Assembly: GCA_021738065.1 (NCBI GenBank)
Contig: JAIPCT010000001.1
Location: forward strand, 20,673 to 84,672
Reading direction: 5' to 3'
DNA length: 64,000 nt
Origin: Burkholderiaceae bacterium
GTDB taxonomy: Bacteria; Pseudomonadota; Gammaproteobacteria; Burkholderiales; Rhodocyclaceae
Shown in pieces: positions 53,863 through 62,112 of this stretch. The position numbers and the translations under genes are program-made. The notes under the pieces were generated by a model, which ran no database searches, was not told where the DNA came from, and saw only the letters and a program-made list of their open reading frames with translations. Within the stretch, counting starts at the first letter, position 1. Every line of letters starts with the position of its first letter.

Positions 53863-54906
53863 TTACATGCCGGCCGGGATGGGCTTGCCGGACGCGTCCT
53901 TGATCTGGCTCCAGGAAGTTTGAATCAACTTGACCAGGCTGTCAGGCAGCGGCACGTAGTCGAGTTCGTCAGCCATGCCGGCGCCGTTTTTGTAGGCCCA
54001 GGCAAAGAACTTCAGCGCTTCGGCTGCCTGTGCAGGCTTGTCCTGAACTTTGTGCATGAGAATGAAGGTGGCGCCAGTGATCGGCCAGGAATCCTTGCCC
54101 GACTGATTGGTGAGGATTTCGTAGAACGCCGACTTGTTCCAATCGGCACCCGCGGCGGCCGCCTTGAAGCTGGTGTCGCTCGGCGCGACGAAATGGCCGG
54201 CAGTGTTCTTCAGCATCGCGTGGCTCAGCTTGTTCTGCTTGGCGTAGGCGTACTCGACATAGCCGATCGATCCCGGCAGGCGCTGGACAAACGCGGAAAC
54301 CCCTTCGTTACCTTTGCCGCCCAGACCCACCGGCCACTGCACCGCGGTGCCCTCGCCGATCTTGCTCTTCCACTCGTCACTGACTTTCGACAGGTAGTTG
54401 GTGAAAATGAAGGTGGTGCCGGAACCGTCGGCGCGACGCACGACGCCGATATCGCTGGCAGGCAGATTCACACCCGGATTGATCTCGGCGATGGCCTTGT
54501 CGTTCCATTTCAGAATCTTGCCCAGATAGATGTCGGCCAGCACGGCGCCCGTCAGTTTGAGTTCGCCCGGCTTGATGCCCGGCAGATTGAATACCGGCAC
54601 CACGCCACCGATCACGGTGGGAAACTGCACCAGACCATCCTTGGCCAGCACTTCCGGCTTCAGCGGCATGTCGGAAGCACCGAAATCAACCGTCTTGGCG
54701 GTGATCTGCTTGATACCGCCACCGGAACCGATCGACTGGTAATTGATCCGGTTGCTTGTCGCCTTCTGGTAGCCATCCGCCCACTTGGCGTAGATCGGGG
54801 CCGGAAAGGAAGCGCCGGCGCCGGTGATGTCCGCTGCGCTGACCGATGACATGGCCAGCAAAGAAAGACCTGTGATCCCTGCGATCCTGAGGGTGCGATT
54901 CAGCAT
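53863..54906 (-). CDS. pstS: Periplasmic phosphate-binding protein PstS
   Basis: A 347-residue binding protein from ATG 54906 with AAGGAGT upstream. The signal peptide ([20 protein letters not shown] ending VSAA) precedes [20 protein letters not shown]. Phosphate ligands occur in [13 protein letters not shown] [18 protein letters not shown] and in [13 protein letters not shown]. First gene of the pst unit, divergent from the acyltransferase at 55081. Confidence 0.96.
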   Translation of the reverse strand: MLNRTLRIAGITGLSLLAMSSVSAADITGAGASFPAPIYAKWADGYQKATSNRINYQSIGSGGGIKQITAKTVDFGASDMPLKPEVLAKDGLVQFPTVIGGVVPVFNLPGIKPGELKLTGAVLADIYLGKILKWNDKAIAEINPGVNLPASDIGVVRRADGSGTTFIFTNYLSKVSDEWKSKIGEGTAVQWPVGLGGKGNEGVSAFVQRLPGSIGYVEYAYAKQNKLSHAMLKNTAGHFVAPSDTSFKAAAAGADWNKSAFYEILTNQSGKDSWPITGATFILMHKVQDKPAQAAEALKFFAWAYKNGAGMADELDYVPLPDSLVKLIQTSWSQIKDASGKPIPAGM

Positions 54907-54984
54907 GTATAGACTCCTTTGAAATGTTCGGACGGGCCGGAGCACCGGCTTCGTTTGTTGCATCGCAGTGGAGTTTAGGCAGCG

Positions 54985-55005
54985 AATGTTACAGAACAGT
55001 GAAAT
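54985..55005 (-). promoter_or_regulatory. Weak Pho-box-like sequence upstream of pstS
   Basis: On the minus strand, ATTTCACTGTTCTGTAACAT partly resembles the repeated CTGTCAT units of PhoB sites. The region also serves the divergent lipid genes. The match is poor and is offered on context. Confidence 0.3.
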
Positions 55006-55080
55006 GGCCCACTCCGGCAACGAATACTTTGTTCAGAACGCCGTCACAAGCCTGCAATGAACCAAACCTAGGCTTGGCCA

Positions 55081-55908
55081 ATGGCACTACGTTCCTTGAT
55101 CGTCCGTACTCGGCTGCTACTGATCGGACTTCATCTGTTATTTGGCGCGCTTCAGGTGGCCTTGCTGTTCCGCTTTTCCGATGCAGCGCGGCGACAACAC
55201 CTGAAACGTTGCTGGTCACGTCAGTTGCTGGACTTGCTGGGCATCCGGGTCGACGCCGCAGGCAGCGACCTCGCCGCCATTGAGGCCGGACTGCTGGTTG
55301 CCAACCACATCTCCTTCATCGACATCTTCGTCATCAATGCGCTGTTGCCGTCTGCCTTCGTCGCCAAGAGCGATCTTCTCAAATGGCCCTTGATCGGCTG
55401 GCTCAGCCGTCACAGCGATACGGTGTTTATCGAGCGTGGCAGCCGCAAAGCGGCCCATCTGACGCAACGACACCTGCGCCGGGCGCTGGATGCCGGCGGA
55501 CGCCTGGCGGTCTTTCCGGAAGGCACCACCACCGCCGGTGACAGGCTGCTGCCCTTCCACGCCGCCCTGTTCCAAGGCGCAATCGACGCCAAGGTACCGG
55601 TACATGCGCTCGCGCTCAGCTATCGGCAACCGGGAGGCGCGCGCTCGGAAGCGCCCGCCTACGTCGGCGACGACAGCTTGCTGGATTGCCTGAGGCGCGT
55701 CCTGCGGGCCCGCGGACTGGTGGCGCGAATCACACTGGTGACCAGTTTCACGCCGCCATTGCCTGAGCGGCGCCAACTCGCGCGTCACGCCCACCATGTG
55801 ATCGCCGCAGCGCTTGCCTTCAAGCCTGCCGCGACGCCCGCGCGTGTGACGTCGATTCTTCGAAAAAGCGAGAGGCCTAAAAAGCAGGGCGGCGCAACCT
55901 CTCCGTAA
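55081..55908 (+). CDS. olsA: PlsC-type acyltransferase, likely ornithine-lipid O-acyltransferase
   Basis: A 275-residue 1-acylglycerol-3-phosphate acyltransferase-family protein. An N-terminal membrane helix, the catalytic NHISFIDIFV (His-x4-Asp) and FPEGTTTAG are present. With the following OlsB-like gene it probably makes ornithine lipids (second acylation). A role in phosphatidic acid synthesis is also possible. It is divergent from pstS. Confidence 0.82.
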   Translation: MALRSLIVRTRLLLIGLHLLFGALQVALLFRFSDAARRQHLKRCWSRQLLDLLGIRVDAAGSDLAAIEAGLLVANHISFIDIFVINALLPSAFVAKSDLLKWPLIGWLSRHSDTVFIERGSRKAAHLTQRHLRRALDAGGRLAVFPEGTTTAGDRLLPFHAALFQGAIDAKVPVHALALSYRQPGGARSEAPAYVGDDSLLDCLRRVLRARGLVARITLVTSFTPPLPERRQLARHAHHVIAAALAFKPAATPARVTSILRKSERPKKQGGATSP

Positions 55909-55981
55909 CGAAGCGGCAATCACACCGTAACGCCGGCTTTCGAGAATGCGGACGAACCCCAAGAACCCACAGGAGAACGTC

Positions 55982-56755
55982 ATGCAGAAACACCTGATCG
56001 AAAACGCCGCCACGGCCCGCCATGTCGGTTACAGCGTTGCCCTGGCGCGCAGCGAAGAAGATGTTCGCGAGGCACAACGTCTGCGCTACAAGGTGTTCGC
56101 TGACGAACTCGGCGCCCAGATCCGCACCGCCACACCGAGCCACGACATCGACCGCTTCGATGCGTTCTGCGATCACCTGATCGTGCGCGAAAGTTATGCC
56201 GATCGCATCGTCGGAACCTACCGCATCCTGTCGCCGCAAGCGGCGCGCCGAGCCGGTGGCTACTACTCGGATAACGAGTTTTTTCTCAGTCGCCTGCTGA
56301 ATCTGCGTACCCGCATGGTGGAAGTCGGACGCTCCTGCATTCACCCCGACCATCGCAGTGGCGCAGTGATCACTCTGCTGTGGGCGGGGCTGGCCGACTA
56401 CATGGTGAGCAACAAGCATGAATACCTGATCGGCTGCGCCTCGATCGGCATGGGCGACGGCGGCCACAACGCCGCCAATCTGTATGCCCAGATCGCGCCG
56501 GGCGCCATGGCGCCGGCCGAATACCGTGTGTTCCCCCGCCACAGCTTGCCGGTAGAACGACTGGTCACCACCCAGCCGGCGCTGGTCCCGCCCCTGATCA
56601 AGGGTTATCTGCGCCTCGGCGCCTGGGTCTGCGGCGAGCCTGCCTGGGACCCCTACTTCAACACCGCCGATTTGCTTCTGCTGCTGCCGATGGCGCGCAT
56701 GAATCCGCGCTACATGCGCCACTTCATCAAACCCGCCCAAACGCTCGCGGCATGA
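55982..56755 (+). CDS. olsB: OlsB-like ornithine N-acyltransferase (COG3176 family)
   Basis: The 257-residue protein is of the hemolysin/OlsB acyltransferase group. Motifs REAQRLRYKVFADELGA and HDIDRFDAFCDHLIV, plus RIVGTYRILSP and VEVGRSCIHPDHR are typical. It transfers acyl chains to the alpha-amino group of ornithine, giving phosphorus-free lipids. The ATG 55982 with AGGAG at 55971-55975 was chosen over the upstream 55946 frame. Confidence 0.82.
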   Translation: MQKHLIENAATARHVGYSVALARSEEDVREAQRLRYKVFADELGAQIRTATPSHDIDRFDAFCDHLIVRESYADRIVGTYRILSPQAARRAGGYYSDNEFFLSRLLNLRTRMVEVGRSCIHPDHRSGAVITLLWAGLADYMVSNKHEYLIGCASIGMGDGGHNAANLYAQIAPGAMAPAEYRVFPRHSLPVERLVTTQPALVPPLIKGYLRLGAWVCGEPAWDPYFNTADLLLLLPMARMNPRYMRHFIKPAQTLAA

Positions 56756-58002
56756 GCATTGCCGAAATGGCAAATGCCACACGCGAAAGTCGCCGCATGC
56801 ATGTGCTGATGATCAGTGACGTCTGCGCCCCGCGCGTCAACGGCGTCTCGACTTCGATTCAGACCTTCCATGCCGCCCTTGCCCGCCTCGGTGTGCGGGT
56901 CACGGTGGTGGCGCCGGACTATCCGGGAACCGACCACGAGGCCGACGTCGCGGCGGACATCGTTCGCCTCCCCGCGCGCGCCGTGCCACTGGATCCGGAG
57001 GACCGGTTGATGTGGTGGGGGCCTCTGGCTGATCTTGATCGCCGTCTCGCCAGCGCCGACTTTGACCTGGTGCACGTCCAGACCCCGTTTGCCGCGCACT
57101 ACGCGGGCCTGCGTCTGGCACGGGCGCGCGGCATCCCCTGCATCGCCACTTATCACACGCATTTCGAGGAGTATCTGTTCCACTACGTCCGCTTCCTGCC
57201 CAAGGGCATGTTGCGCGCTGCCGCCCGCGCGCTGGCCCGCCATCAGTGCAACGCACTGGACGCCGTCGTCGTGCCCTCGCGGCCGATGGCCGCCACCTTG
57301 CTCGACTACGGAGTGCACACGCCACTGCACGTGATCGCCACCGGCCTGCCGGAAAGCCAGTTCGTGCGCGGCAATGGCAAACAGTTTCGCGAACACTGGG
57401 GCATCGCGCCGGAGCGCAAAATCGCGCTCTTCGTGGGTCGGGCCGCGTTTGAGAAAAATATCGATTTCCTGTTCGACATGTTGTCGCTCGCGCTTCACCG
57501 TCAGCCACAACTGATGCTGGTCATCGCAGGCGAAGGCCCGGCCCTGCCGGCATTGCGCCGCCGGGTCAGTGCCTTGCGCCTGGACGACGCGGTCCGCTTT
57601 GTCGGCTACCTGCCGCGCGACGGAGAATTGCGCGACTGCTATGCCGCCGCGGATGTGTTCACCTTTGCCTCGCACACCGAAACCCAGGGCCTGGTTCTGC
57701 TCGAAGCGATGGCGATCGGCCTGCCCGTGCTGGCCATTCCGGCGCTGGGTGCGGCCGAAATCATTCTTCCCCGGCGCGGCGCGCTGGCCGCCGATGACAC
57801 GTCCGAAGGCTTTGCCGCACAACTGGTCGCACTGCTCGAGCGACCGGCCAAATTGGCCGCGATGGCCGAGGAGGCGGTGATATTCGCTCGCGAGTGGGAT
57901 GCCGCGACCCAGGGCGCCCGCCTGGCCACTTTGTATCGGGACGTGTCGCGCGCGTCGGCCGTCGTCACCGATCGCACGCTGGCCGTGGCGACCAGCCGAT
58001 GA
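56752..58002 (+). CDS. GT4 glycosyltransferase, diacylglycerol glucosyltransferase-like
   Basis: A 416-residue GT-B enzyme. N-terminal MISDVCAPRVNGVSTSIQTF, the acceptor loop YHTHFEEYLFHYVRFLP and the C-terminal donor motif TFASHTETQGLVLLEAMAIG (EX7E) are seen. It resembles bacterial diacylglycerol glucosyltransferases. Its ATG overlaps the olsB stop, and the stop overlaps dgkA. A stretch at 57041-57063 matches the 24-bp repeat within normal family coding. Confidence 0.85.
   Translation: MSIAEMANATRESRRMHVLMISDVCAPRVNGVSTSIQTFHAALARLGVRVTVVAPDYPGTDHEADVAADIVRLPARAVPLDPEDRLMWWGPLADLDRRLASADFDLVHVQTPFAAHYAGLRLARARGIPCIATYHTHFEEYLFHYVRFLPKGMLRAAARALARHQCNALDAVVVPSRPMAATLLDYGVHTPLHVIATGLPESQFVRGNGKQFREHWGIAPERKIALFVGRAAFEKNIDFLFDMLSLALHRQPQLMLVIAGEGPALPALRRRVSALRLDDAVRFVGYLPRDGELRDCYAAADVFTFASHTETQGLVLLEAMAIGLPVLAIPALGAAEIILPRRGALAADDTSEGFAAQLVALLERPAKLAAMAEEAVIFAREWDAATQGARLATLYRDVSRASAVVTDRTLAVATSR
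57041..57063 (+). repeat. 24-bp repeat-like stretch in the first glycosyltransferase
   Basis: GCCGTCTCGCCAGCGCCGAC followed by TTT differs from the repeat by one or two bases. It encodes RRLASADF, part of a conserved region (DFDLVHVQ), so it may be chance or a captured repeat. Confidence 0.4.
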
Positions 58003-58388
58003 ATGGCGAACCGATTGCCGAAGAAAGCCCTTTCAAGGGCGAAACCGGATTGCGCCGCATCTGGAAAGCCTTCGGCTACTCGCTGTCCGGGCTGCGCGCG
58101 GCCTACATCAACGAAGACGCCTTCCGTCAGGAAAGCTGGCTGGCCGCCGTGCTGATACCTGTTGCGCTGGTACTGCCGCTGCCCGGCACGGCACGGGCGA
58201 TGATGATCGGCAGCGTACTGCTGGTGCTCATCGTCGAGTTGCTCAATTCGGCCATCGAGGCCGCGATTGATCGTATTTCGCTGGGCCGGCACCGGCTCTC
58301 CAAGCGCGCCAAGGACATCGGCAGCGCCGCCGTGCTGATCGCCCTGCTCAACGTGCTGGTCACGTGGGCGCTGGTGCTGATTTCGTGA
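57999..58388 (+). CDS. dgkA: Diacylglycerol kinase, DgkA type
   Basis: A 129-residue, three-helix membrane kinase. The motif VELLNSAIEAAIDRIS and the cytoplasmic GLRAAYINEDAFRQE region match DgkA. It returns diacylglycerol to phosphatidic acid, which is expected where a phospholipase C-like enzyme and glycolipid synthases share diacylglycerol. The start ATG 57999 overlaps the glycosyltransferase stop. Confidence 0.93.
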   Translation: MNGEPIAEESPFKGETGLRRIWKAFGYSLSGLRAAYINEDAFRQESWLAAVLIPVALVLPLPGTARAMMIGSVLLVLIVELLNSAIEAAIDRISLGRHRLSKRAKDIGSAAVLIALLNVLVTWALVLIS

Positions 58389-58395
58389 GCACGAC

Positions 58396-59586
58396 ATGAC
58401 AGCGCTGTTGCATGTCGCCGTCGTCACCGAAACCTATCCGCCGGAAGTGAATGGCGTCGCCATGACGCTGGGACGCATGGTGCAAGGACTGATCACGCGC
58501 GGCCACCGCGTCAGCTTGACACGACCGCGCCAGCAAGCTGACATCGGAGCCGCGCTGGCAACGGAGCCGGCAACCACGCTGGTACGCGGCCTGCCGATCC
58601 CCGGCTATGCAGGTCTCCGATTCGGCATGCCGGCAGCGCGGCTATTTCGCCGCCAGTGGCACGCCGATCGGCCGGACGTAGTGCAGGTCGTGACCGAAGG
58701 ACCGCTCGGCGCCTCGGCCATCACGGCCGCCCGCCAGTTGGGTATTCCTGTGGTCTCGGAATTTCACACCAATTTCCACGCCTACAGTCGGCACTACGGC
58801 TTCGCCTGGCTGGAAGGCATAGTCGCCGCCCACTTGCGGCGCTTGCACAATCGCGGCCGGATGACGCTGGTGCCCTCGCACGAACTCGGCACTCAGCTGC
58901 TGCGCCGTGGCTACCACGGCGTTCGCGTCGTGGCTCGCGGCGTCGATACGGCAATGTTCAACCCTCAGCGTCGCAGCGAGGCGCTGCGCAGCGAGTGGCA
59001 GGCGGCCGATCGCGATCTGGTGGTCGCCCATGTCGGTCGCCTCGCAGCGGAAAAGAATCTGCCGCTGGTGTTCTCCACCTTTGCCGCGATCCGCGGCCAT
59101 GTGCCGGGCGCGCGCCTGGTCCTGGTTGGCGATGGTCCAGAGCGCCGCCGCCTGGAGCAGCAGCATCCCGATCACATTTTTGCCGGCATGCGCCACGGTG
59201 AGGACCTTGCCGCCCACTACGCCTCGGCCGATTTATTCCTGTTTCCGAGCCTGACCGAAACCTATGGCAACGTCACGCTGGAAGCCCTGGCCAGCGGTCT
59301 GCCTGTCGTCGCCTACCGCATGGCAGCGGCGGCCGAACTGATCCGCGACGGCGTGAACGGCAAGCTGGCCGACCCTGGCGCCAGCGACCAGTTCGAACGC
59401 GCCGCGCTCGATCTCGTCACCCGTCCCGATACGCTGCGGAAAGCCGCCGCCGCCGCACCGGCAAGCGTCGCCGCACTCGACTGGGACCGGATTCATGACC
59501 GACTGGTCGCGGCCTTGCGCGAAGCCATGATCCTTCCCGCGACACCGACCCTGACGGGATCCAAGCTGCACTACCTACGACCCTAG
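58396..59586 (+). CDS. GT4 glycosyltransferase, Agt/SQD2-like
   Basis: The 396-residue GT-B enzyme starts LHVAVVTETYPPEVNGVAMT. It has the middle HTNFHAYSRHYGFAW and the EX7E donor motif FPSLTETYGNVTLEALASG. These are shared with glycolipid synthases of the SQD2/Agt type that act on diacylglycerol. It is in the row with dgkA and a PlcP-like gene, as in plcP-agt clusters of marine and soil bacteria. Confidence 0.85.
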   Translation: MTALLHVAVVTETYPPEVNGVAMTLGRMVQGLITRGHRVSLTRPRQQADIGAALATEPATTLVRGLPIPGYAGLRFGMPAARLFRRQWHADRPDVVQVVTEGPLGASAITAARQLGIPVVSEFHTNFHAYSRHYGFAWLEGIVAAHLRRLHNRGRMTLVPSHELGTQLLRRGYHGVRVVARGVDTAMFNPQRRSEALRSEWQAADRDLVVAHVGRLAAEKNLPLVFSTFAAIRGHVPGARLVLVGDGPERRRLEQQHPDHIFAGMRHGEDLAAHYASADLFLFPSLTETYGNVTLEALASGLPVVAYRMAAAAELIRDGVNGKLADPGASDQFERAALDLVTRPDTLRKAAAAAPASVAALDWDRIHDRLVAALREAMILPATPTLTGSKLHYLRP

Positions 59587-59595
59587 GCCAAGCCA

Positions 59596-60471
59596 ATGCA
59601 TGTCCGCTCCATCTTCATTTCCGATGTCCATCTGGGCACCCGCGGCTGCCAGGCCGAGCGCCTGCTCGACTTCCTGAAGGATTATGAAAGTGACAACCTG
59701 TTCCTGATCGGCGACATCATCGACTTCTGGGCGATGAACCGTGGCATCCACTGGACACCCGCGCAGAACACTGTGGTGCAGAAGATTCTGCGTCGCGCCC
59801 GCCACGGCCAGCGGGTGATGCTGATTCCGGGAAACCACGACGAAGCCATGCGCGAGTATGACGGCATCTCGTTCGGCGATATCGAGGTCAGGCTCGAACA
59901 CATTCACGTCACCGCCGATGGTCGTCGCTATCTGCTGCTGCACGGCGACGAGTACGACCAGGTGACGCGCTATCACCGCTGGCTGGCGGTCATCGGTGAT
60001 GTCGGCTACAACCTGCTGGTGCGTGCGAACGCCACGCTCTCGCGCCTGCGCCGCCTGCTGCGCCGGCCCGGCTACTGGTCGCTGGCCGGCTTCGCCAAGT
60101 CCCGCGTCAAGCACGCCGTCTCCTTCATCTTCGATTTCGAGGATTCGCTGATACACGCGGTTCGCGAACGCGGGCTGGACGGCGTAATCTGCGGCCACAT
60201 TCACAGCGCCGCCCTGCGACCGGTCGACGGTGTTGTGTATGTCAATTGCGGCGACTGGGTTGACAGCTGCACCGCGGTCGTCGAACACCACGATGGCCAC
60301 CTGGAACTGGTGCGCAGCTGGCAAACCATGACCACGCCTGCCTTCGCAGCGGCGCAGGCTGCCAGTACCGCCGTGTCGCCAACTCCTGCGCGGGGCGTTC
60401 CTTCGGGAAGTTTTGACAATCCGCGGCCGGCACCCCTTGCCTGTCACGAAGGCGTAATACAAACAAAATAG
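59596..60471 (+). CDS. plcP: PlcP-like calcineurin-fold phospholipase C
   Basis: A 291-residue metallophosphoesterase. Metal motifs are FISDVHLG, LIGDIIDFW, IPGNHDEAM, LLLHGDEYD and CGHIHSAAL. It belongs to the group often labelled UDP-2,3-diacylglucosamine diphosphatase, which includes PlcP of Sinorhizobium that removes phosphate headgroups in P starvation. The C-terminal 40 residues (AAQAASTAVSPTPARGVPSG and following) are an extra tail containing a piece of the 24-bp repeat. Confidence 0.82.
   Translation: MHVRSIFISDVHLGTRGCQAERLLDFLKDYESDNLFLIGDIIDFWAMNRGIHWTPAQNTVVQKILRRARHGQRVMLIPGNHDEAMREYDGISFGDIEVRLEHIHVTADGRRYLLLHGDEYDQVTRYHRWLAVIGDVGYNLLVRANATLSRLRRLLRRPGYWSLAGFAKSRVKHAVSFIFDFEDSLIHAVRERGLDGVICGHIHSAALRPVDGVVYVNCGDWVDSCTAVVEHHDGHLELVRSWQTMTTPAFAAAQAASTAVSPTPARGVPSGSFDNPRPAPLACHEGVIQTK
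60370..60386 (+). repeat. Dispersed repeat, partial copy at the plcP 3' end
   Basis: GCCGTGTCGCCAACTCC: matches the first 14 bases and then diverges. It encodes AVSPTP in the tail of the PlcP-like protein. Confidence 0.45.
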
Positions 60472-60543
60472 TCTGGACGCCTGCCGCGGCCACACTCGGC
60501 TCCCAGCCTTCCTACTGCCCAGTCTTCCTTTCGCATTGATCCG

Positions 60544-62112
60544 ATGGCTCAACAGATCACGCTCAAAATGTCGGTGGCCGAAGATCGCCACGGTGTTCTG
60601 CAGCGGCACGCAGCTCTCGCCGCGGCGACCACGCGTGAGCAGCAAGCACTGGTCAGCATCTATTACGACACCGGGCGCATGGCCTTGCGTCGGGGCGGAA
60701 TCCTGCTGCGACTGCGCAAGCAGGGCACTTCCTGGCAACAGACCGTCAAGCTCCAACAAGACTCGTTCGGGGGCCTGACACAAAGGCCGGAATGGCATAC
60801 GCCCTACCCCAGTCACTTCGACTTCTCGAACATCGACGACCCGGAGCTGCGCGACTGGCTGCAACGGGAAAAGATCGCCGGTCGACTTGCGGCAATCTTT
60901 GAAACCAAGCTCCGTCGTACTGTCTGGCAACTCGATCCCGCCCCGGATACCCGGCTGCTGGTCAAGCTCGATCGCGGCTGGATTGCCTCCAACGGTCGTC
61001 GTGAAAGCATTTCCGAACTTGAACTGCAACTGCTGTCGGGTAGCGTTGACAGCGTCTACACCCTTGCGCTGCAACTGGCGCAAAGCCTGGCGCTGCCGCC
61101 ATTGCTGCTATCGAAGGCGGAACGCGGTTACCGGCTGTTCCGCAACACGGTGCGAGAGCCGGTGAAGGCCGGCGCCATTGCTATCGGCACAGGCGAAACG
61201 CCGCTGGCGGCGTTTCGCCTGATCGCGCAAGACTGCCTGACGCATTTGCAACTCAACCACGACGGCGCCGTGAAGAGCGACGATGCGGAGTACGTGCATC
61301 AGATGCGGGTCGCCACGCGCCGCTTGCGTGCCGCTCTGCGCATGTTCCGCCCGGTTCTACCCGACCGCTTCAGCGAGCAGTTGCTGCCCCCGATGCGCGA
61401 ACTGATGGGTGCGCTGGGGCAAGCCCGCGACCTCGACGTGCTGATGGCGGAAATCGTCACGCCGGTCGCCACGGCCCTGCCCGACGAACCACGCCTGACC
61501 GATCTTGCCGGTGCCATCACCAATCGTCTGTATGTCGCCCGCCGCGATACCCGCCACACCCTTCAGCAACCTGGCTACGGCCAGTTGCTGCTGACGGTCG
61601 GCAGCCTGCTGACGCGCGCACCCTTCATCAAGGCGCCGGGCACCACGCAAATCGAGTCGTCCCTGACGCGCTTCGCCGACCGCCGTCTGCGCGGCCTGCT
61701 GAAAAAAGTACTCGAACTTGCCGATGCGGCCCGCGTCGACCAGCCGGCCTCTTTGCATGAACTGCGCATCGGCATCAAACAGTTGCGCTATGCCATCGAG
61801 TTCTTCGGTCCGATGCTTCCCGGCAAGTCCGGCGCCGCTGCGATCAAACGACTGGCCGGGCTGCAGGACGAACTGGGACAGCTCAACGATCTGTCCAGCG
61901 CAGGCAACCTGCTGATGATCTGTGCCGGCCGCGATCCGCTGCTGCGCGAAGCCGTCACGCTGATCGGTGGCTGGCACGCGCCGCGTCATGCAGCCCTGCT
62001 CGACGACATTCCCAACAAGCTCAAACGCATCCGCGGCCTGGATCTGCCGCACCTGGAACGGCAATGCGAGAGCAGCCGACCATCACCTACCCGCGAGGCA
62101 AATACAGCATGA
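60544..62112 (+). CDS. CYTH-CHAD domain protein with altered CYTH signature
   Basis: The 522-residue protein has an N-terminal CYTH domain (to about 205) and a C-terminal CHAD domain (about 215-510). Compared with E. coli YgiF (MAQEIELK), it starts MAQQITLK, so both Glu of the EXEXK metal motif are lost. Later elements (QTVKLQQ, FETKLRRTVW, SELELQLLSG, SKAERGYRL) remain. CHAD has VHQMRVATRRLRAAL and LHELRIGIKQLRYAIEFF, basic helices that bind polyphosphate. It may bind but not hydrolyse tripolyphosphate. Confidence 0.92.
   Translation: MAQQITLKMSVAEDRHGVLQRHAALAAATTREQQALVSIYYDTGRMALRRGGILLRLRKQGTSWQQTVKLQQDSFGGLTQRPEWHTPYPSHFDFSNIDDPELRDWLQREKIAGRLAAIFETKLRRTVWQLDPAPDTRLLVKLDRGWIASNGRRESISELELQLLSGSVDSVYTLALQLAQSLALPPLLLSKAERGYRLFRNTVREPVKAGAIAIGTGETPLAAFRLIAQDCLTHLQLNHDGAVKSDDAEYVHQMRVATRRLRAALRMFRPVLPDRFSEQLLPPMRELMGALGQARDLDVLMAEIVTPVATALPDEPRLTDLAGAITNRLYVARRDTRHTLQQPGYGQLLLTVGSLLTRAPFIKAPGTTQIESSLTRFADRRLRGLLKKVLELADAARVDQPASLHELRIGIKQLRYAIEFFGPMLPGKSGAAAIKRLAGLQDELGQLNDLSSAGNLLMICAGRDPLLREAVTLIGGWHAPRHAALLDDIPNKLKRIRGLDLPHLERQCESSRPSPTREANTA

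Noticed and set aside
55921..55945. A tenth copy of the 24-bp repeat before olsB
   Set aside because: Only CCGTA...ACGCCGGCTTTC is shared, with a gap of several bases; too weak to count.
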